Made by a program: the position numbers and the translations under genes. From Bagarius yarrelli (taxonomy: Eukaryota > Chordata > Actinopteri > Siluriformes > Sisoridae), in assembly GCA_005784505.1 (NCBI GenBank), contig VCAZ01000021.1, positions 2,226,808-2,290,807 of the forward strand: 64,000 nucleotides of DNA, given 5' to 3'. The notes below the pieces were generated by a model. The model did no database searches. It saw only the letters and a list, made by a program, of their open reading frames with translations, and had not been told where the DNA came from. Shown here piece by piece: positions 46,178 to 57,783 of this stretch; the first letter of the stretch is position 1; the number at the start of each line of letters is the position of its first letter.

Positions 46178-47340
46178 CAGAGGTACCGGTACCGGTCCTT
46201 GGGTCATTTGGTACCGGGCCTTCAGAAGGACTGAATAAAAAACTATTTTATTGATTATCGAGTCTGAAAGATCTTTTCTTTTGAAAAACCGCTCGTCTCG
46301 GTCACGTGATATGGTAGCCTTCATCAAAAATTAAAAAACAAACGTGTTTGAAGAGCTACTTTGGAAAAGGAAAAAGGCCCAATAAGAAAACAGAAAAAGA
46401 GCCTTCGACTTTGAAGAAAGCTGCATTTAATAGACATTCTCACGCACCAAGCCCGCTCTGCATAATATGTGGTGACAGGCTAGCAAATGAGGCTATGAAG
46501 CCTTTAAAACTGCTTCAGCACATGCATTAAAGGACAAGCCTTTGGAGTTTTTTGAAAGGAGAAAACGTGAACAAGATGGACAAAAGCATTTGCTAATGGC
46601 CACTACCTCAACAAATGCGAGTGCACTGAGAGCATCATACCTAAGGGCTAATCACATTGCTAAGGCGAAGAATCCTTTTACTATTGGCGATGAATTGATC
46701 CTGCCTGCCGCTAAGGACATTTGCAGTGAACTTCTAGGAGAGGCTGCTGTTAAAAAGATAGCACGCGTTCCTCTCAATGTCCGCTAGGAGAGGACATTGA
46801 GACACAGTTGTTGGAGAGGATTAAGTGTTAAAGCAGTACTTCCCAACCACAAAAGATGGTCGAACTTCAAAAGAATGGATACGCGACCCATTTGTGAACA
46901 AACCAGGTGAATCAAGCCTGTTAGTGCAAGAAGAAGATCAACTGCTAGAGATTGCAAATGAAGGTGGCCTTAAAAATACTCTGCTGGTGTTCTGGATTAA
47001 GATCAAGGCAGAATATCAAGAGATCGCCAAAAAAGCACTGAATGCCTTGCTTCCATTTCCAACATCCTATCTTTGTGTAGCGGGATTTTCTGCAGTGACA
47101 GCGACCAAAACCAAATTGCAGAGTAGACATAAGTAACACACTTCGGGTGTTGTTGTCTCCCATTACCCCCAAATGGGACAGGCTCGTATGAAGGGAAACA
47201 AGCTCAGGGCTCCCACTAATTCAGTGGGATGGTGAGTTGTATTTTTACACACTTTGTTTTTAGTTGTTTCTATACCGCTCCGTGAAAATACTGTTTTACA
47301 CAAAACTAGACTGTGGCGCAAAAAACATTAGGGACCGCTG
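46178..47340 (+). mobile_element. hAT-family transposon, internally deleted, with 8-bp duplication
   Basis: Ends CAGAGGTACCGGTACC (left) and, inverted, CAGCGGTCCCTAATG (right). It is flanked by perfect 8-bp copies CATTAGAC at 46170-46177 and 47341-47348, the hAT hallmark. Coding remnants on the plus strand: 46348-46530 (MKSYFGKGKRPNKKTEK, IICGDRLANEAMKP, a BED-type zinc-finger region), 46542-46787 (SALRASYLRANHIAKAKNPF then LPAAKDICSELLGE) and 46825-47136 (FVNKPGESSLLVQEEDQLLE, then EYQEIAKKALNALLPFPTSY, the hAT C-terminal dimerisation region). The middle of the transposase is missing. Length 1163 bp; located in yes1 intron 1. The products resemble the ZBED5/FAM200-like domesticated group. 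Confidence 0.93.
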
Positions 47341-50026
47341 CATTAGACAATAGATAAATAGATAAATACACAGTTCCTAAAGCAAACAAACATTTTAATC
47401 AATATTAGACAATTTAAATTTTAAATGTTTTCAACAGGAAAATTATATCTATCGCATTAAAATAATTTTTAAAAACTGACCACTTTGTGTGTATTGGTTC
47501 ACAAACACCAGATATTTGGAATTTATTGGTCGAGTAAACAAAAATATACATACAGTGGTGCAGTGACTTTCAGGTTTAATTTGTTCTGTGACTCAAGCTT
47601 GTAACTCAAATTACTTGCATGTCAAATCAATTTTCCCTATTAAAATGAATTAAAATGCCATTAATCCCCCCAGAAACAGATTTTTTGTTACATGTTTTCA
47701 AATTTAAAAAAATATATACTTATAAATAATGAATAGTGTATAAAAAACAATACAATATAATGCACTAAAATAAACTGGTTTTATTAAGTATAATGTACAG
47801 CATTTACCTTGAAGATAAGCAGCTCCACTTGCTAACGCACTTTCTAACGTGGTTGGGTGTCTGAAGCTGGCTTGTAAACCGAATTTTAGCTCGGAACTCA
47901 AAGCAACCAATGTATTTATAATAGTACAGTAGGCAGTACAAAAAGAAATTAATAGCATTTGGTATGGTCCAAAAATCCGTATCTTTTGAGAGGCCACAAT
48001 AATTTATTAGTATGGTGTAACAGTGTAACAATTCATCGAGAAAGGCAGATGCTCTATTATGATAATGTTGTTTTCCATTTATCTTGCAGAATATGTTCCA
48101 AAACACACAAAAATGACTCAATAAGACCGTGCACATGTCCCACCAGGTCGATGCCTGCATCCCACCAGGTAACAATGAAAACAATAAAAAAAGGGGCCAT
48201 AGATCAAGATTTTCACTGCTGTTACCAGTGAATTAACTGCCACTGGCATGAGGGACTAGATTTGGCTTTTGTACATGGTTCAGACTTTATTAGGGATATG
48301 CTGGGAAAAAAGTCTTAGTTTTTTTTTTTTTTACCACTAATAAAAAATAGAAAAGGATTTTCATTTCAAAGGTTTTGGCCAAATTTCACCTACATTTAAC
48401 ATCAGCGTTTAAGCAAATGTAACAAATGAAATACACTTGCTTGGTGTACAGACACTGCAGGGTAGCCAAAAGCCAGTCAGGAAGTGTTTTCTTACTTAAA
48501 CTCTTAGCCAAGTTTAGTGTACATGAGCTGGCATATAACACATGCAAACGCGTTTCTACATTTTCATACTTCCAATACTAATTAAAGCAAGTATTAGTTA
48601 AAGGCTGCTTGACGCTGGTTGGTTGGTCAGTTATCCAGCTTTTGCCAAAGCACATCATATTTTTTTTCAAGCACACTATAACAAAAGATACACAAAACTA
48701 TACAGCCAAGTAAGTATGTTGCCTTATACAATAATGTTATTATTAAACTTCATACAATTGAATTCTGTGCTATGTACAGAGTTTAAACCACACCAAAGAA
48801 AACAACACAAACTTGCATCAGAGATACAAAAGTGTAACCACTTGAACCAGCTCTGCCTTTTTAGTGATGTCAGTGCAGAGCACCACTCCTGTTCACAGGC
48901 TGTTCTGAACCATGTTACAAAATAATCAGGTAAACTTTACTCTAAACATTTTGCCTTCTTGTTTGGCAATGAACTTAAGATAACTGACATCTGCATGAGT
49001 GCTAATAAGACAAAGTTGTTTTGTTAGAAACATTCAGTTTGCACTAGTAAGCCGCTGTTTAATGCTGCAGGACTGAACAGAGCCTGTTTGGAGTTTCTAT
49101 CAAAGCATGCAGCTGAGACGTGCTTAAAAAGTTGACTGTGTATGAATATACACACATACACAAAGGATACCACAAGAAAGAATTTTTCCTGTGCTAGTAA
49201 TACCATGCACACTGACAAAGATTAAGCATTTAACGCAATGGGCAAGTTATTTCCTGCCTGTGCAAGTACAAACAAGAACCTGGAATCAGATGATTTTCAT
49301 TGCTTTAAACTTGCCTTTGTTTTTTTTGTTCAACTGTAGGGCCTATTTAAGGTCTAATCCTACACGATTCTATGTTTTAAATAGCGCTTTCCATCCGCAT
49401 GTTTTATTTCCTTCACTGCTGCCAATAGTGACAAAAATTCAACTAGCCTCAATGACGAAGCGATTTTAGATTCGAAAATTTAGGGGCGAAAAAAAAATTA
49501 TATTATTCTTGATTTTATGATTACAACAAGTAACTTTTTTCTTGTAATTAACCACACTAATCAACCTTCTGATACTCAACAATACCAATAAACTGCTTAT
49601 TCTCAACTTAACCAATTAACCTGCTTATCTCCAGGGCTGCACAATATATCGTTTCAGCATCGGAATGTGTGCATGTGCAATAGTTACATTGCAGGATGTG
49701 CAATAACAATTTTACAATTATATTCGACTGCACCACAGTTTATAGCTCTGAGCTTCCACAGGCATCAGTGAATCAGACGAGCAGGTTAGTAGCAGGATGC
49801 TAAGGAGAAGCAGCTGATATTCCTCTGCTCTCTGAGGGTTTACATGTTAGCTGCATTCATTGTGAGTCTTGTTAACTGATATGCAAAGATTAATAAAAAC
49901 ACACACTTCTTCCGGAGCTGAGACAGAAACACAAATAGTTGGTACAAATCCATTTTCAGGAGTAACTTTCTTGGAAAAACCTGTTTTATACCGACCCTTG
50001 TTTATGAAGCAGTCTGGTGAGAAATA

Positions 50027-50110
50027 ATTAGATTAGATTAGATTAGATCAACTTTATTGTCATTGTGCAAGGCACATGTACAGAGCCAATGAAATGCAGC
50101 AAACATTCAA
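50027..50110 (-). mobile_element. LINE 3'-tail fragment with (ATTAG)n end
   Basis: Four to five GATTA units followed by caactttattgtcattgtgc and tacagagccaatgaaatgca, a common fish retroelement tail in antisense orientation. A diverged partial copy of the same tail lies at 53600-53660 (caactttattgtcattgttc). Confidence 0.65.
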
Positions 50111-50327
50111 GCAAATTTAAGCAAAGATGAACACATTTAAGTAGATGCAAGGGCAATATTCTGCTTCAGCCTCAAAACAACAGCGGACATTCTTACTCTG
50201 GATCAGGGTTGCCAAATTATTTTTTTTTTAAAACTGCCAAAGTAAAGCCCGCCCATTAAATAAGTACCAGTTGAAAATATGTAGTGTTTGAGCAGGAAAA
50301 TAATTAATATATATAAATTCCTGACTA

Positions 50328-50885
50328 AGGCTGTCACAATTATTAAATAATCATATGATCGCAATTAGTTAACCTAACCACGATCGTGTAATCCAACCGC
50401 AATATTTGCACACTTTCATTAGCCACTAGGGGAGCTGTAATACTTGCAGCACCTTACTTTTAATCAGAGTAAGTGAGTGGAGCAGCGTGATTTGAAAGCG
50501 TTTGGGTTTTCTGGCGCTCCAAGCGTGCTTCAATAAAGCTACATCACCAGCTCAACGCATGTTAACGACCTATAATGCAACTGCATGGAAAATGAATTTA
50601 TGTTGCTAAACAGATAAACACCACCAACAGGACACAAAATATGCATTTTCTTAAAAACTATTATCTATAATAAAATATTTACAGTAGAGAGTTAATATGG
50701 GACAAATTGGAGTGAATATAAAATGCTTTGAGTCCCCTTTTTTTGAAGCTCAATTAATTGATTAAAATTTAACTTAATTGTCAAAGCCTTAAAACAATAA
50801 TTCATCCAAAAACAGGCACTAAATCGTCATAATCGTAATTATTCCTTTAACAATTATTCGATTTTGATAATCGAGACAGCCCTAC
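50328..50885. mobile_element. Small non-autonomous DNA transposon (MITE)
   Basis: Left AGGCTGTCACAATTATT and, inverted, right AGGGCTGTCTCGATTATC form the ends. The nonamer TCCTGACTA flanks both sides (50319-50327 and 50886-50894). 558 bp with no coding sequence. Probably hAT-related, given ends and duplication length. Confidence 0.7.
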
Positions 50886-52559
50886 TCCTGACTATGGTAT
50901 TAAATCACAGTCCAGATTTTATCAACCAGCCCAGTTTTTAGTCTGACGTTAGTAAAAGACCCCAAAATTAGGGGGAAATCTGAGAAAGGTGATTTAACAA
51001 GATGGGTGGATTTCATTATTATTCAATGCTTGTGTACACACACAGACTGCCAACACACATTTCAGATCAAACAACTTGTAAAAGTGCATGTCACATTCAA
51101 TGGGACCTTTAAACGATTTAGGCGTAAGAAACAACTTTTGCAGCTTTAATGAAGATTAATCAATGTAAAGAATTAATGAACCTTATTTTTTTGGTGAAGA
51201 CTATGCAATTTATCTATGGTTATAATTTGTGTATTATATTTTACGCCAATGCTCCCCTTACCCCGATTATCAAGAAATAATGAAATCTTTTTAAGTAGAG
51301 CTATTTATTGACCAGATAAATTTTTTTATATTGCGAAAAAAAGTAAATATCACAATGCCAGTTTTTCTAAACTACACCAATTAAAATCCTGAAACTCAAC
51401 TACAATCAACCAACTTCCTTATCCCTTAACTACACTAACTGACTTAACTAGAATAATAAACTTCTTTAAGCCAGTGACACTAACATGTGCCACTTTTATT
51501 TAAAACTTTTTTTTTTTTAACACATATTTTCTCAAGATTCAAAGATAATTTTATATTTGCTTAATTAACAAAGCATGCACATTAGGTTAATAGGTTATGC
51601 ATTAAAATAAAGCAATAAAAACGCTACATTTATTTTTGCTGTGTGGTTCAAACTGAATTAATTAAAACTAAAGTGACAGTACATTACAATTATGCATATA
51701 TTTTTCCAACTTTTTTTTTATTATTTATATTTTTTCTTAAATATTTGAAAGCCAAAACGAATAAGATAAAACAGTCTACGCTGCAGCGACCCAAAGCAAT
51801 ATCATGCTGTTATGTAATAATCTAAACCACAAACTTAATCTCTTTAATTCTGCTGCCAGAAGCATATCCACTATGGAAAGTTATCAGTCTGAGACGCTTT
51901 GTAAGTAAATTTAGTAAAGAGGATTTTTTTTTTTCGTTTATCACTTGGGCATTACAACTTTACTTCTGACTTGCAAAGAAGCCACCTTTTACTGCTATAA
52001 ATAACATTAACATTGAATGAGACTACCAGCTTCGACGGTGGAGCTACTTAAAGAATGCTGTGTTTGTAAATAGAAGGACAAAGTGCGAAAGTAGGGCTTT
52101 ACTTTGTACTTTGTAAATTAAGCTGCCATTCTCACAGCACTGCAGAATTGCCATGGCATCCTGCCGCTACTGCCAATCAGAACCAAGAAGGGGGGGCTTC
52201 CTTCCGAGCCCATTCCTACCACAAAAGCCACCTGCTGTGCCTGTCAAAAGCTGAAGCGATGGGGTGAGAAGAGGGGGAAAAGGAAGATGAGATGATGAGA
52301 GAAAAGTTGAGGGGAAAAGTAAAAGGAAACAGGGAAAGGCTGGCCATTGCAATAAATTTTCTATAGTAAATAAAAGCGTGTGATGGGTCAGGTTAAATGA
52401 AGTCTGACTCTTTTTCTACATACCTGCCTTAATAATACTCAGACAACCTGATTTGCCTTTGAAATTTAGTGTTCTAATTAGGTTAGAAAACCATGAAAGT
52501 GATTGTAAAGGAATGATAGGTATTTGTCTAAAAGAATAACTTAGCAATAAGGCATAGTT

Positions 52560-52672
52560 CAGGGAGATGTTCAGTGCCTCAGTAGTGGTAAATTGGTAGT
52601 GCTGGGAATTCAACCCACAAATTATCCAGTTACCAGCCCAACAACTTAATCATTGATCTACCACTTCCCACT
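52560..52672 (-). mobile_element. SINE family A, antisense, diverged
   Basis: gtgctgggaattcaacccac and ccagcccaacaacttaatca mark the inverted B box and head. Confidence 0.65.
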
Positions 52673-54344
52673 TACACATTTAGCTTAGAGTTGCACTTAT
52701 ACATCTATTTTACTTTGCCCTAAACAAAGCCCAAACATACTTTTCCCTAAATTACTATTTTGGTTATTGGGACTGAATAGAAAGTGCTGCTGCAAAAAAG
52801 TTTTGCTTTATCAAAAAACAATAGGGCTTACTTGTCTTTCTTTGTCTATTACAAGCAAAGTAATATGATGTAAGTACAAACTTTTAGCCAGCTTAGCTGA
52901 AAGCAGTGTGTGTGTCTGGGTTTGTATATCCTGGTGGAGACCTAAACCTGAATACACACAGACTCATGGGGACTAGTGTCATGGTTGAGACCAAAATTGA
53001 GGTCCCCATGTGTACAAAATCTTCTAAATCATACAGGATGAAACTTTCTAGTTAGGGTTAGGGGATAGAAAATACAGCTTGTATTTGTATGAAACAAATG
53101 TGCAAGCAAGTAACGTAACTAGGTTACAACTAAGGTTAAAATGATTCCTCAAGAAACTCAATTACAAAAATGGGCAAATTCCTCTGCTTTAAAGCCTGTT
53201 TTGCTTCATTTTAAAGCTTGTGTCACGTTTTTTTGTTTGCAATGATTTTTTTGTGTGACAAAATGGGCTTGCGTCACTTGCAAAGTGAAAGGAGACGCAA
53301 GGAGGGCGCAGGCCACAAAATGGATAGGAGTCATAGCAGTGGCGATAAGCAAAAAAAAAAAAAGAAAGAAAAAAGAAAACGGCTGAAATTGTCAAGGTTT
53401 GGAATAATTTCAAATTAAAAATGAAAGAAAAAGCCATGGCGTGTTTCCATTGAACGATCAAACTAGCATACTACAACAGGGCATGCTGCAGCATCTCAAC
53501 AGAAAAATGTCAATTAAAAATAGTTTTATGTTTAGATTTTTGCATCTTAATCCATGCTTAATTTTAATGTATGACTGTATGTCATTTAAATGCACCCAAT
53601 TAATCTCAGTCAACTTTATTGTCATTGTTCAAAGTATAAGTACAGACAGTAAAACAATGGGTAATTACTAAAAGTTTATTTTTGATAGAAAATAGTGTGC
53701 TTTAAAAAAAAAAAAACATTGTTGATGTTCCTAAAAGAGAAAAACAATTCGTTTTTCATTTTAAGATACTCGTCTTATTTTCTCTTGTATATTTAATATT
53801 GCTGTTTAATAAAGCAAAAACAGATTTTATCGATTCCTCGAATAATCGTTTTCGGTACAATACTTGAATACAAAAATATTTACAACGTGCTTCGAATGTT
53901 ATTCCTACTTAATGAATGCTCTCAAAATGTTAAAGTTTTCTTTCCCGACAGAACTGTAAAATACCGTTTTACCAACGCATACAAGCGACTATTTTTCCAC
54001 GTTGTTTGAAACATTCCTTTATATCACGTTTTCGAAAAAACAAAACAAAACGTTTAAACACGAAATATAAATTCTTGAGCTCGGTAACTGCTACAAAGCT
54101 GAACAATTATTGCACAATGTCAACTTTTACTCGATCGCAGTTTGGAAATGTTTTTTATTTACTGGTAAGAAAATGTTAAGGAAATCCCTGGGGAAATGAG
54201 TTCAGGCCTGAGGTGATGTCTGGAGAAAAAAAATAAAACAACAACAGTGGAGCGTTATTGTAAGGCATTTGCTTCGATGGGTCTAATGTCGGTACATAAA
54301 TTATGAACTTAGTCATGAACTTTTACACAGGGAGAGAAAGAAAT

Positions 54345-54351
54345 AGAGAGA

Positions 54352-54394
<43 letters not shown>

Positions 54395-54405
54395 GGGGGG
54401 GGGAG
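54345..54405. repeat. (GT)n-(GA)n-(G)n simple repeat
   Basis: GTGTGTGTGA then a 30-bp GA run and a 9-base G run, about 140 bp inside intron 1 from the exon 1 donor. Confidence 0.9.
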
Positions 54406-54544
54406 AATTCAAACGCGTGTACCTCAACCACCCTTTACCAAATCCTTTCGACACACAATGAAACTAAGTAACTATTAGTTCGATGGAAATGAATAAATAA
54501 CTCAAACCGGACAGTGTAAAGACTTTTGCAGGCTATTTCCTTAC

Positions 54545-54850
54545 CTTCACGCAACCCTCTCTTATTTTATTTTCATACGTCTTCTGACTTTCACAGACAC
54601 GGGACAACCCGAAAAGTGTAACTGTTTGTTACAAATTTAAAATCCCAGTCTGCCAGCTTGATGTTCCCATTCTTCACATAACACCCGAAAAACGAGCCGA
54701 ACTGGATGGTATTGTTTGTGTTATTGTTAATGAAATCCGTTATATAAATCCGGTCGCGCCACTATCATGAGAATAGAAATGGAGAGTAAAGGGGGAAAAA
54801 AATAGACTAAACCGGAACCGGTAGAGATTGCATGGCTATGCTAGCTTGGC
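54545..54850 (-). other. yes1: Probable yes1 exon 1 (non-coding)
   Basis: A strong donor GAAG|GTAAGG on the minus strand at 54545/54544 lies just downstream of a GC-richer region with promoter-like sites. Vertebrate YES1 has a non-coding first exon and a long first intron, which this fits. The right boundary (transcription start) is a guess. Confidence 0.5.
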
Positions 54851-55090
54851 AAAAAAACAGCTTGAGGAATTGTTAGTGCTTCCCACTACCGGACGCTTTC
54901 TTTTCTTCTTTTTTTTTGCCGCCCTGCCCCCTGCGTAAGTGTTCTATGTCGCCTGTAAAATAATGCCTTCTACGACCAGTGTAGCGCACTTTAGGTTTCA
55001 TATAGAGGAATTTGTAATTGGACCAATGCATCCCACAATATGGCCGCCTCGGGAATCTCTTCCGGGAAGAATAGCGTTCTAAATCGGCGA
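54800..55090 (-). promoter_or_regulatory. yes1: Probable yes1 promoter
   Basis: Clustered sites of a TATA-less promoter: back-to-back CCAAT boxes (attggaccaat, 55016-55026), an ETS-type core in tcttccgggaaga (55058-55070), a YY1-like aatatggccgcc (55038-55048) and accggaaccggt near 54812. The YY1-like site reads GGCGGCCATATTG on the minus strand. Position upstream of the exon 1 donor supports yes1. Confidence 0.5.
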
Positions 55091-55119
55091 GTGGAAAATA
55101 GATGTGGTTTGTCAGCATT

Positions 55120-56000
55120 ATTTTTGCAAGCGTAATTTCTTCGCGTAGTAATCATTTAATTTTAACATAGAGAACATTTTAGTAAATGTTTGGTACTTGG
55201 GTTTATACCGCCTCCTGCTTGTGGGTTAGGTTTAATGACGCCTTTGTTTTACCTGATTTTATCGTTAGTTTTTAGCTGGGAAACAGAGCCACATACTTTT
55301 GCATACACTTTTCAAATATACTGAATCATGTGAATAATTATATTCTATTAATTATCGACATAAAACGACACGAGTAGTATTATGGCATCATTATATTATA
55401 TAGAACACATATTACAATATTAAATATGATATGGACAACATTAAGGCTGTATTTACAAAAAAATCTGATTTTTTCCTTTAATGTGGCACAGGTCGAATAT
55501 GACTCATGATCTAAGCAGAAAAAAAATCACATGAATTCTGATATTTTTAGATCAGTTTCAGGCCTCATTCGTATGTGGAAATAAAACAGATATGTGCATT
55601 AGTGTCTGCCATGTAAGTAGACAGATCGGATTTTCACCTGTCAACGTCATACGTCTTTGAATAAGCTACGGTGGTGCATGATGTCAACTCAGGTGGACAC
55701 CAACAACAGTAAATATAACTTAGCGCAACTGTGTATTTTGATATTTATTTATTTTTGTTCACTCACAATCTGTTTTGTCTGTAAGAATAAAAAACAAGAG
55801 CTCCAGTTTTTCTCCACTGCAACAAGAGCTCTCCTTTGAATAAGATGCAGAAATAAAATTCTAAATAATCATTTCATTGATTCGTCCATTGATTATCGCA
55901 CCGTTTTATCTAACTTTTCCGGTCAGTACATCTACCTTGGGTTGTTTTGCCGTGTAAATGCAAAAATCGGATAAGGGTCAGCTTTAAAAGATGATAAGTG
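55120..56000. other. Intergenic, nothing named
   Basis: AT-rich. The only repeat noted is the segment 55835-55890 (aataagatgcagaaataaaa, ctaaataatcatttcattga), which matches 34143-34200. Confidence 0.5.
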
Positions 56001-56009
56001 GGTCATCCA

Positions 56010-56330
56010 AAAAATTGGATATACAGGAGGAAATAAAATTTATTAACAACATTTTATTAAATTGGAATATTAAATAACGTATTCAATATGATTTCCATCG
56101 ATTGTGATGCAAAGGTTGATGCGCTTTACAAAATTCATGTGAACTTGATATAATAAATCCACATTGCCGTCAATTTTAGCTCATTGACTCTTTATGCGTT
56201 TAATCAGGTGTGTTACATCTGTGAATTTCATTAAGTACACCTTCTTCTTTAGCATACCCCAAAAACTCAGTTCAAATCTTTCTTCTTTTGCCATATTTAA
56301 TCTGTGGAGTAATAAAATTCACAGTTAAAG
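56010..56330 (-). mobile_element. Probable mariner-type transposase C-terminal remnant
   Basis: On the minus strand the words FWGMLKKKVYLMKFTDVTHL then IKRI and, further on, VKRINLCITIDGNHIE follow the order of a mariner-like C-terminus (FWGYLK..VY.., ..RI..C....GGHFE). The left end resembles a terminal region. No second end was seen. Confidence 0.5.
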
Positions 56331-56639
56331 AGATTTCCTTTTTGTTTGTAGTCCCAAAATCAGAATTGGGCATCAGGATCTGCAGTGTAAATGCAGCCTA
56401 AGATTCAGAGATTAGTTTTATTAGTAGTAATAGTACTAGCAAAAGTAATTGTAATAGCTAGTTTGGTGCGAAATAGCTGTGGTGGGGGGCCCAACTAAAA
56501 TTAAAATTGCTAAAGGCACCCCCAAATTCCCACCCTACAGTAGCAAATGTATTTTTTCATTTAAGATAAAGTTGTTTTTGGATTCAAGTGATATTTAACA
56601 TAAAATTATAAGCAACAATGTAAAGTTTTCCCCTTATGT

Positions 56640-56950
56640 ATATGATCTAAAATTGAATAAGCCTATTGTAATGGTCTGGGGTAAAGTTTTCCCACAGAAC
56701 CGCCAGATGGCGGAAAGGGACTGTTTAACTGTTTAGGTTTTAGATACTTCCTGTTTTGTTATATTCCAATCATGTCATTGTTTTTGGTCCAAGACTTAGT
56801 TTGCATTTTAGTTGCCTGTAGTTTGGTTCTTTGTTTTTAATAAATAATAACCTTTTGCATAGAAGCTCCTTGTCCCCCTTCCCCATCCCTCCCACAGTCA
56901 CGTAACAGAACGCAAGACCCCAAAACTGCAGCTGCAACAGGGTTTTTCTT
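56640..56950 (+). mobile_element. Possible solo LTR-like sequence
   Basis: Runs from tgtaatggtctggggtaaag to cagtcacgtaacagaacgca with a TAATAAATAATAA polyadenylation-like stretch and a C-rich segment after it, an LTR-like organisation. No direct duplication was verified. Confidence 0.3.
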
Positions 56951-57074
56951 TTGTTTATTGACTCTCGTCCCTTGTCTTTTCCCTATTGCACCTGATTAAG
57001 CGGATTTCCTTCTCTTTTTTGGTAATTTTTTTTCCCTCCCCGCAAGGAATATGGAGTTCCACAATGCGATGCGG

Positions 57075-57529
57075 CAGAAGTCCCCAAACTTTTTCTCTGT
57101 AAGGGCCACTTTTTTAAATGGGGTGTGGGGGGATTCGGACTGTAAAATAAATTACTATCATTGTAGACCTCTCACTCCTAGATTTGTTTATTATTTTGTT
57201 GACTGCACAGAAAAAATTACTTTTTGAAAAGCTGTATAGCCTATGAAAAGATGAAAAGTGAAAGATTCATTTCTTTTTCATTAAACCAAAAATTACTTAA
57301 TTTTGGTTATATACCCTGCATTTCTGCCTTGCATGCAGTAGTACCTGCTCCATCACGATGAACCGTGATGTTGTGTGAATCTAACAAATAATTAGGCTTA
57401 ATTAACCACTATAGTAATTTTAGTTTATGAGTAAAACATATTTACAATTATATTTTCTATATATATCTTCAATGTGCCAGTCCAAAGTTGGGCCATATCT
57501 GGTCCCAGACCGTGGTTTGGGGACCCCTG
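57075..57529. mobile_element. Non-autonomous hAT element with CAG..CCCCAAA ends
   Basis: Left end CAGAAGTCCCCAAACTTTTT and, inverted, right end CAGGGGTCCCCAAACC are hAT-type termini. 455 bp, no coding. No matching 8-bp flanks are visible, so this is old. Confidence 0.65.
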
Positions 57530-57783
57530 TAATAATTGTGAAATAAAGCTTTATACAAGGTGTAACTATCTAATTTTTAGGGGTCCCTGTGGTGTAGCAC
57601 TACGGTGGTGAGTCACACATGTCAGTTGTGTCTTGACATATTTCAAATTGTGCTCACCTGGGTCAAAGTCCTGTTGACTCAGTCCACTGTCCTGCTATTT
57701 TTCCTACTCCTGTTTCTTCCACTGCTGATTACTTGGATTAGGTGTGTTCCGATACAAATTTACTTGGTCATGCTCACACCATC

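Larger units (their letters stand above)
39346..54544 (-). other. yes1: yes1 intron 1
   Basis: 15.2 kb between the non-coding exon 1 donor (54544, GTAAGG) and the exon 2 acceptor (39346). It contains SINEs, a hAT element, a small DNA transposon and a LINE tail, listed separately. Stretches 41350-44230, 45000-46170, 47350-49620 and 50900-52550 showed nothing I could name. Confidence 0.7.

Noticed and set aside
46348..47136. Functional ZBED5/FAM200-like host gene
   Set aside because: Lies between hAT ends with an 8-bp duplication, has stops between three frames and lacks the central transposase region.
54873..55118. Minus-strand open frame of 81 codons at the yes1 promoter
   Set aside because: Unrecognised peptide overlapping CCAAT, ETS and YY1-like sites; better explained as promoter/5'UTR sequence of CpG-richer composition.
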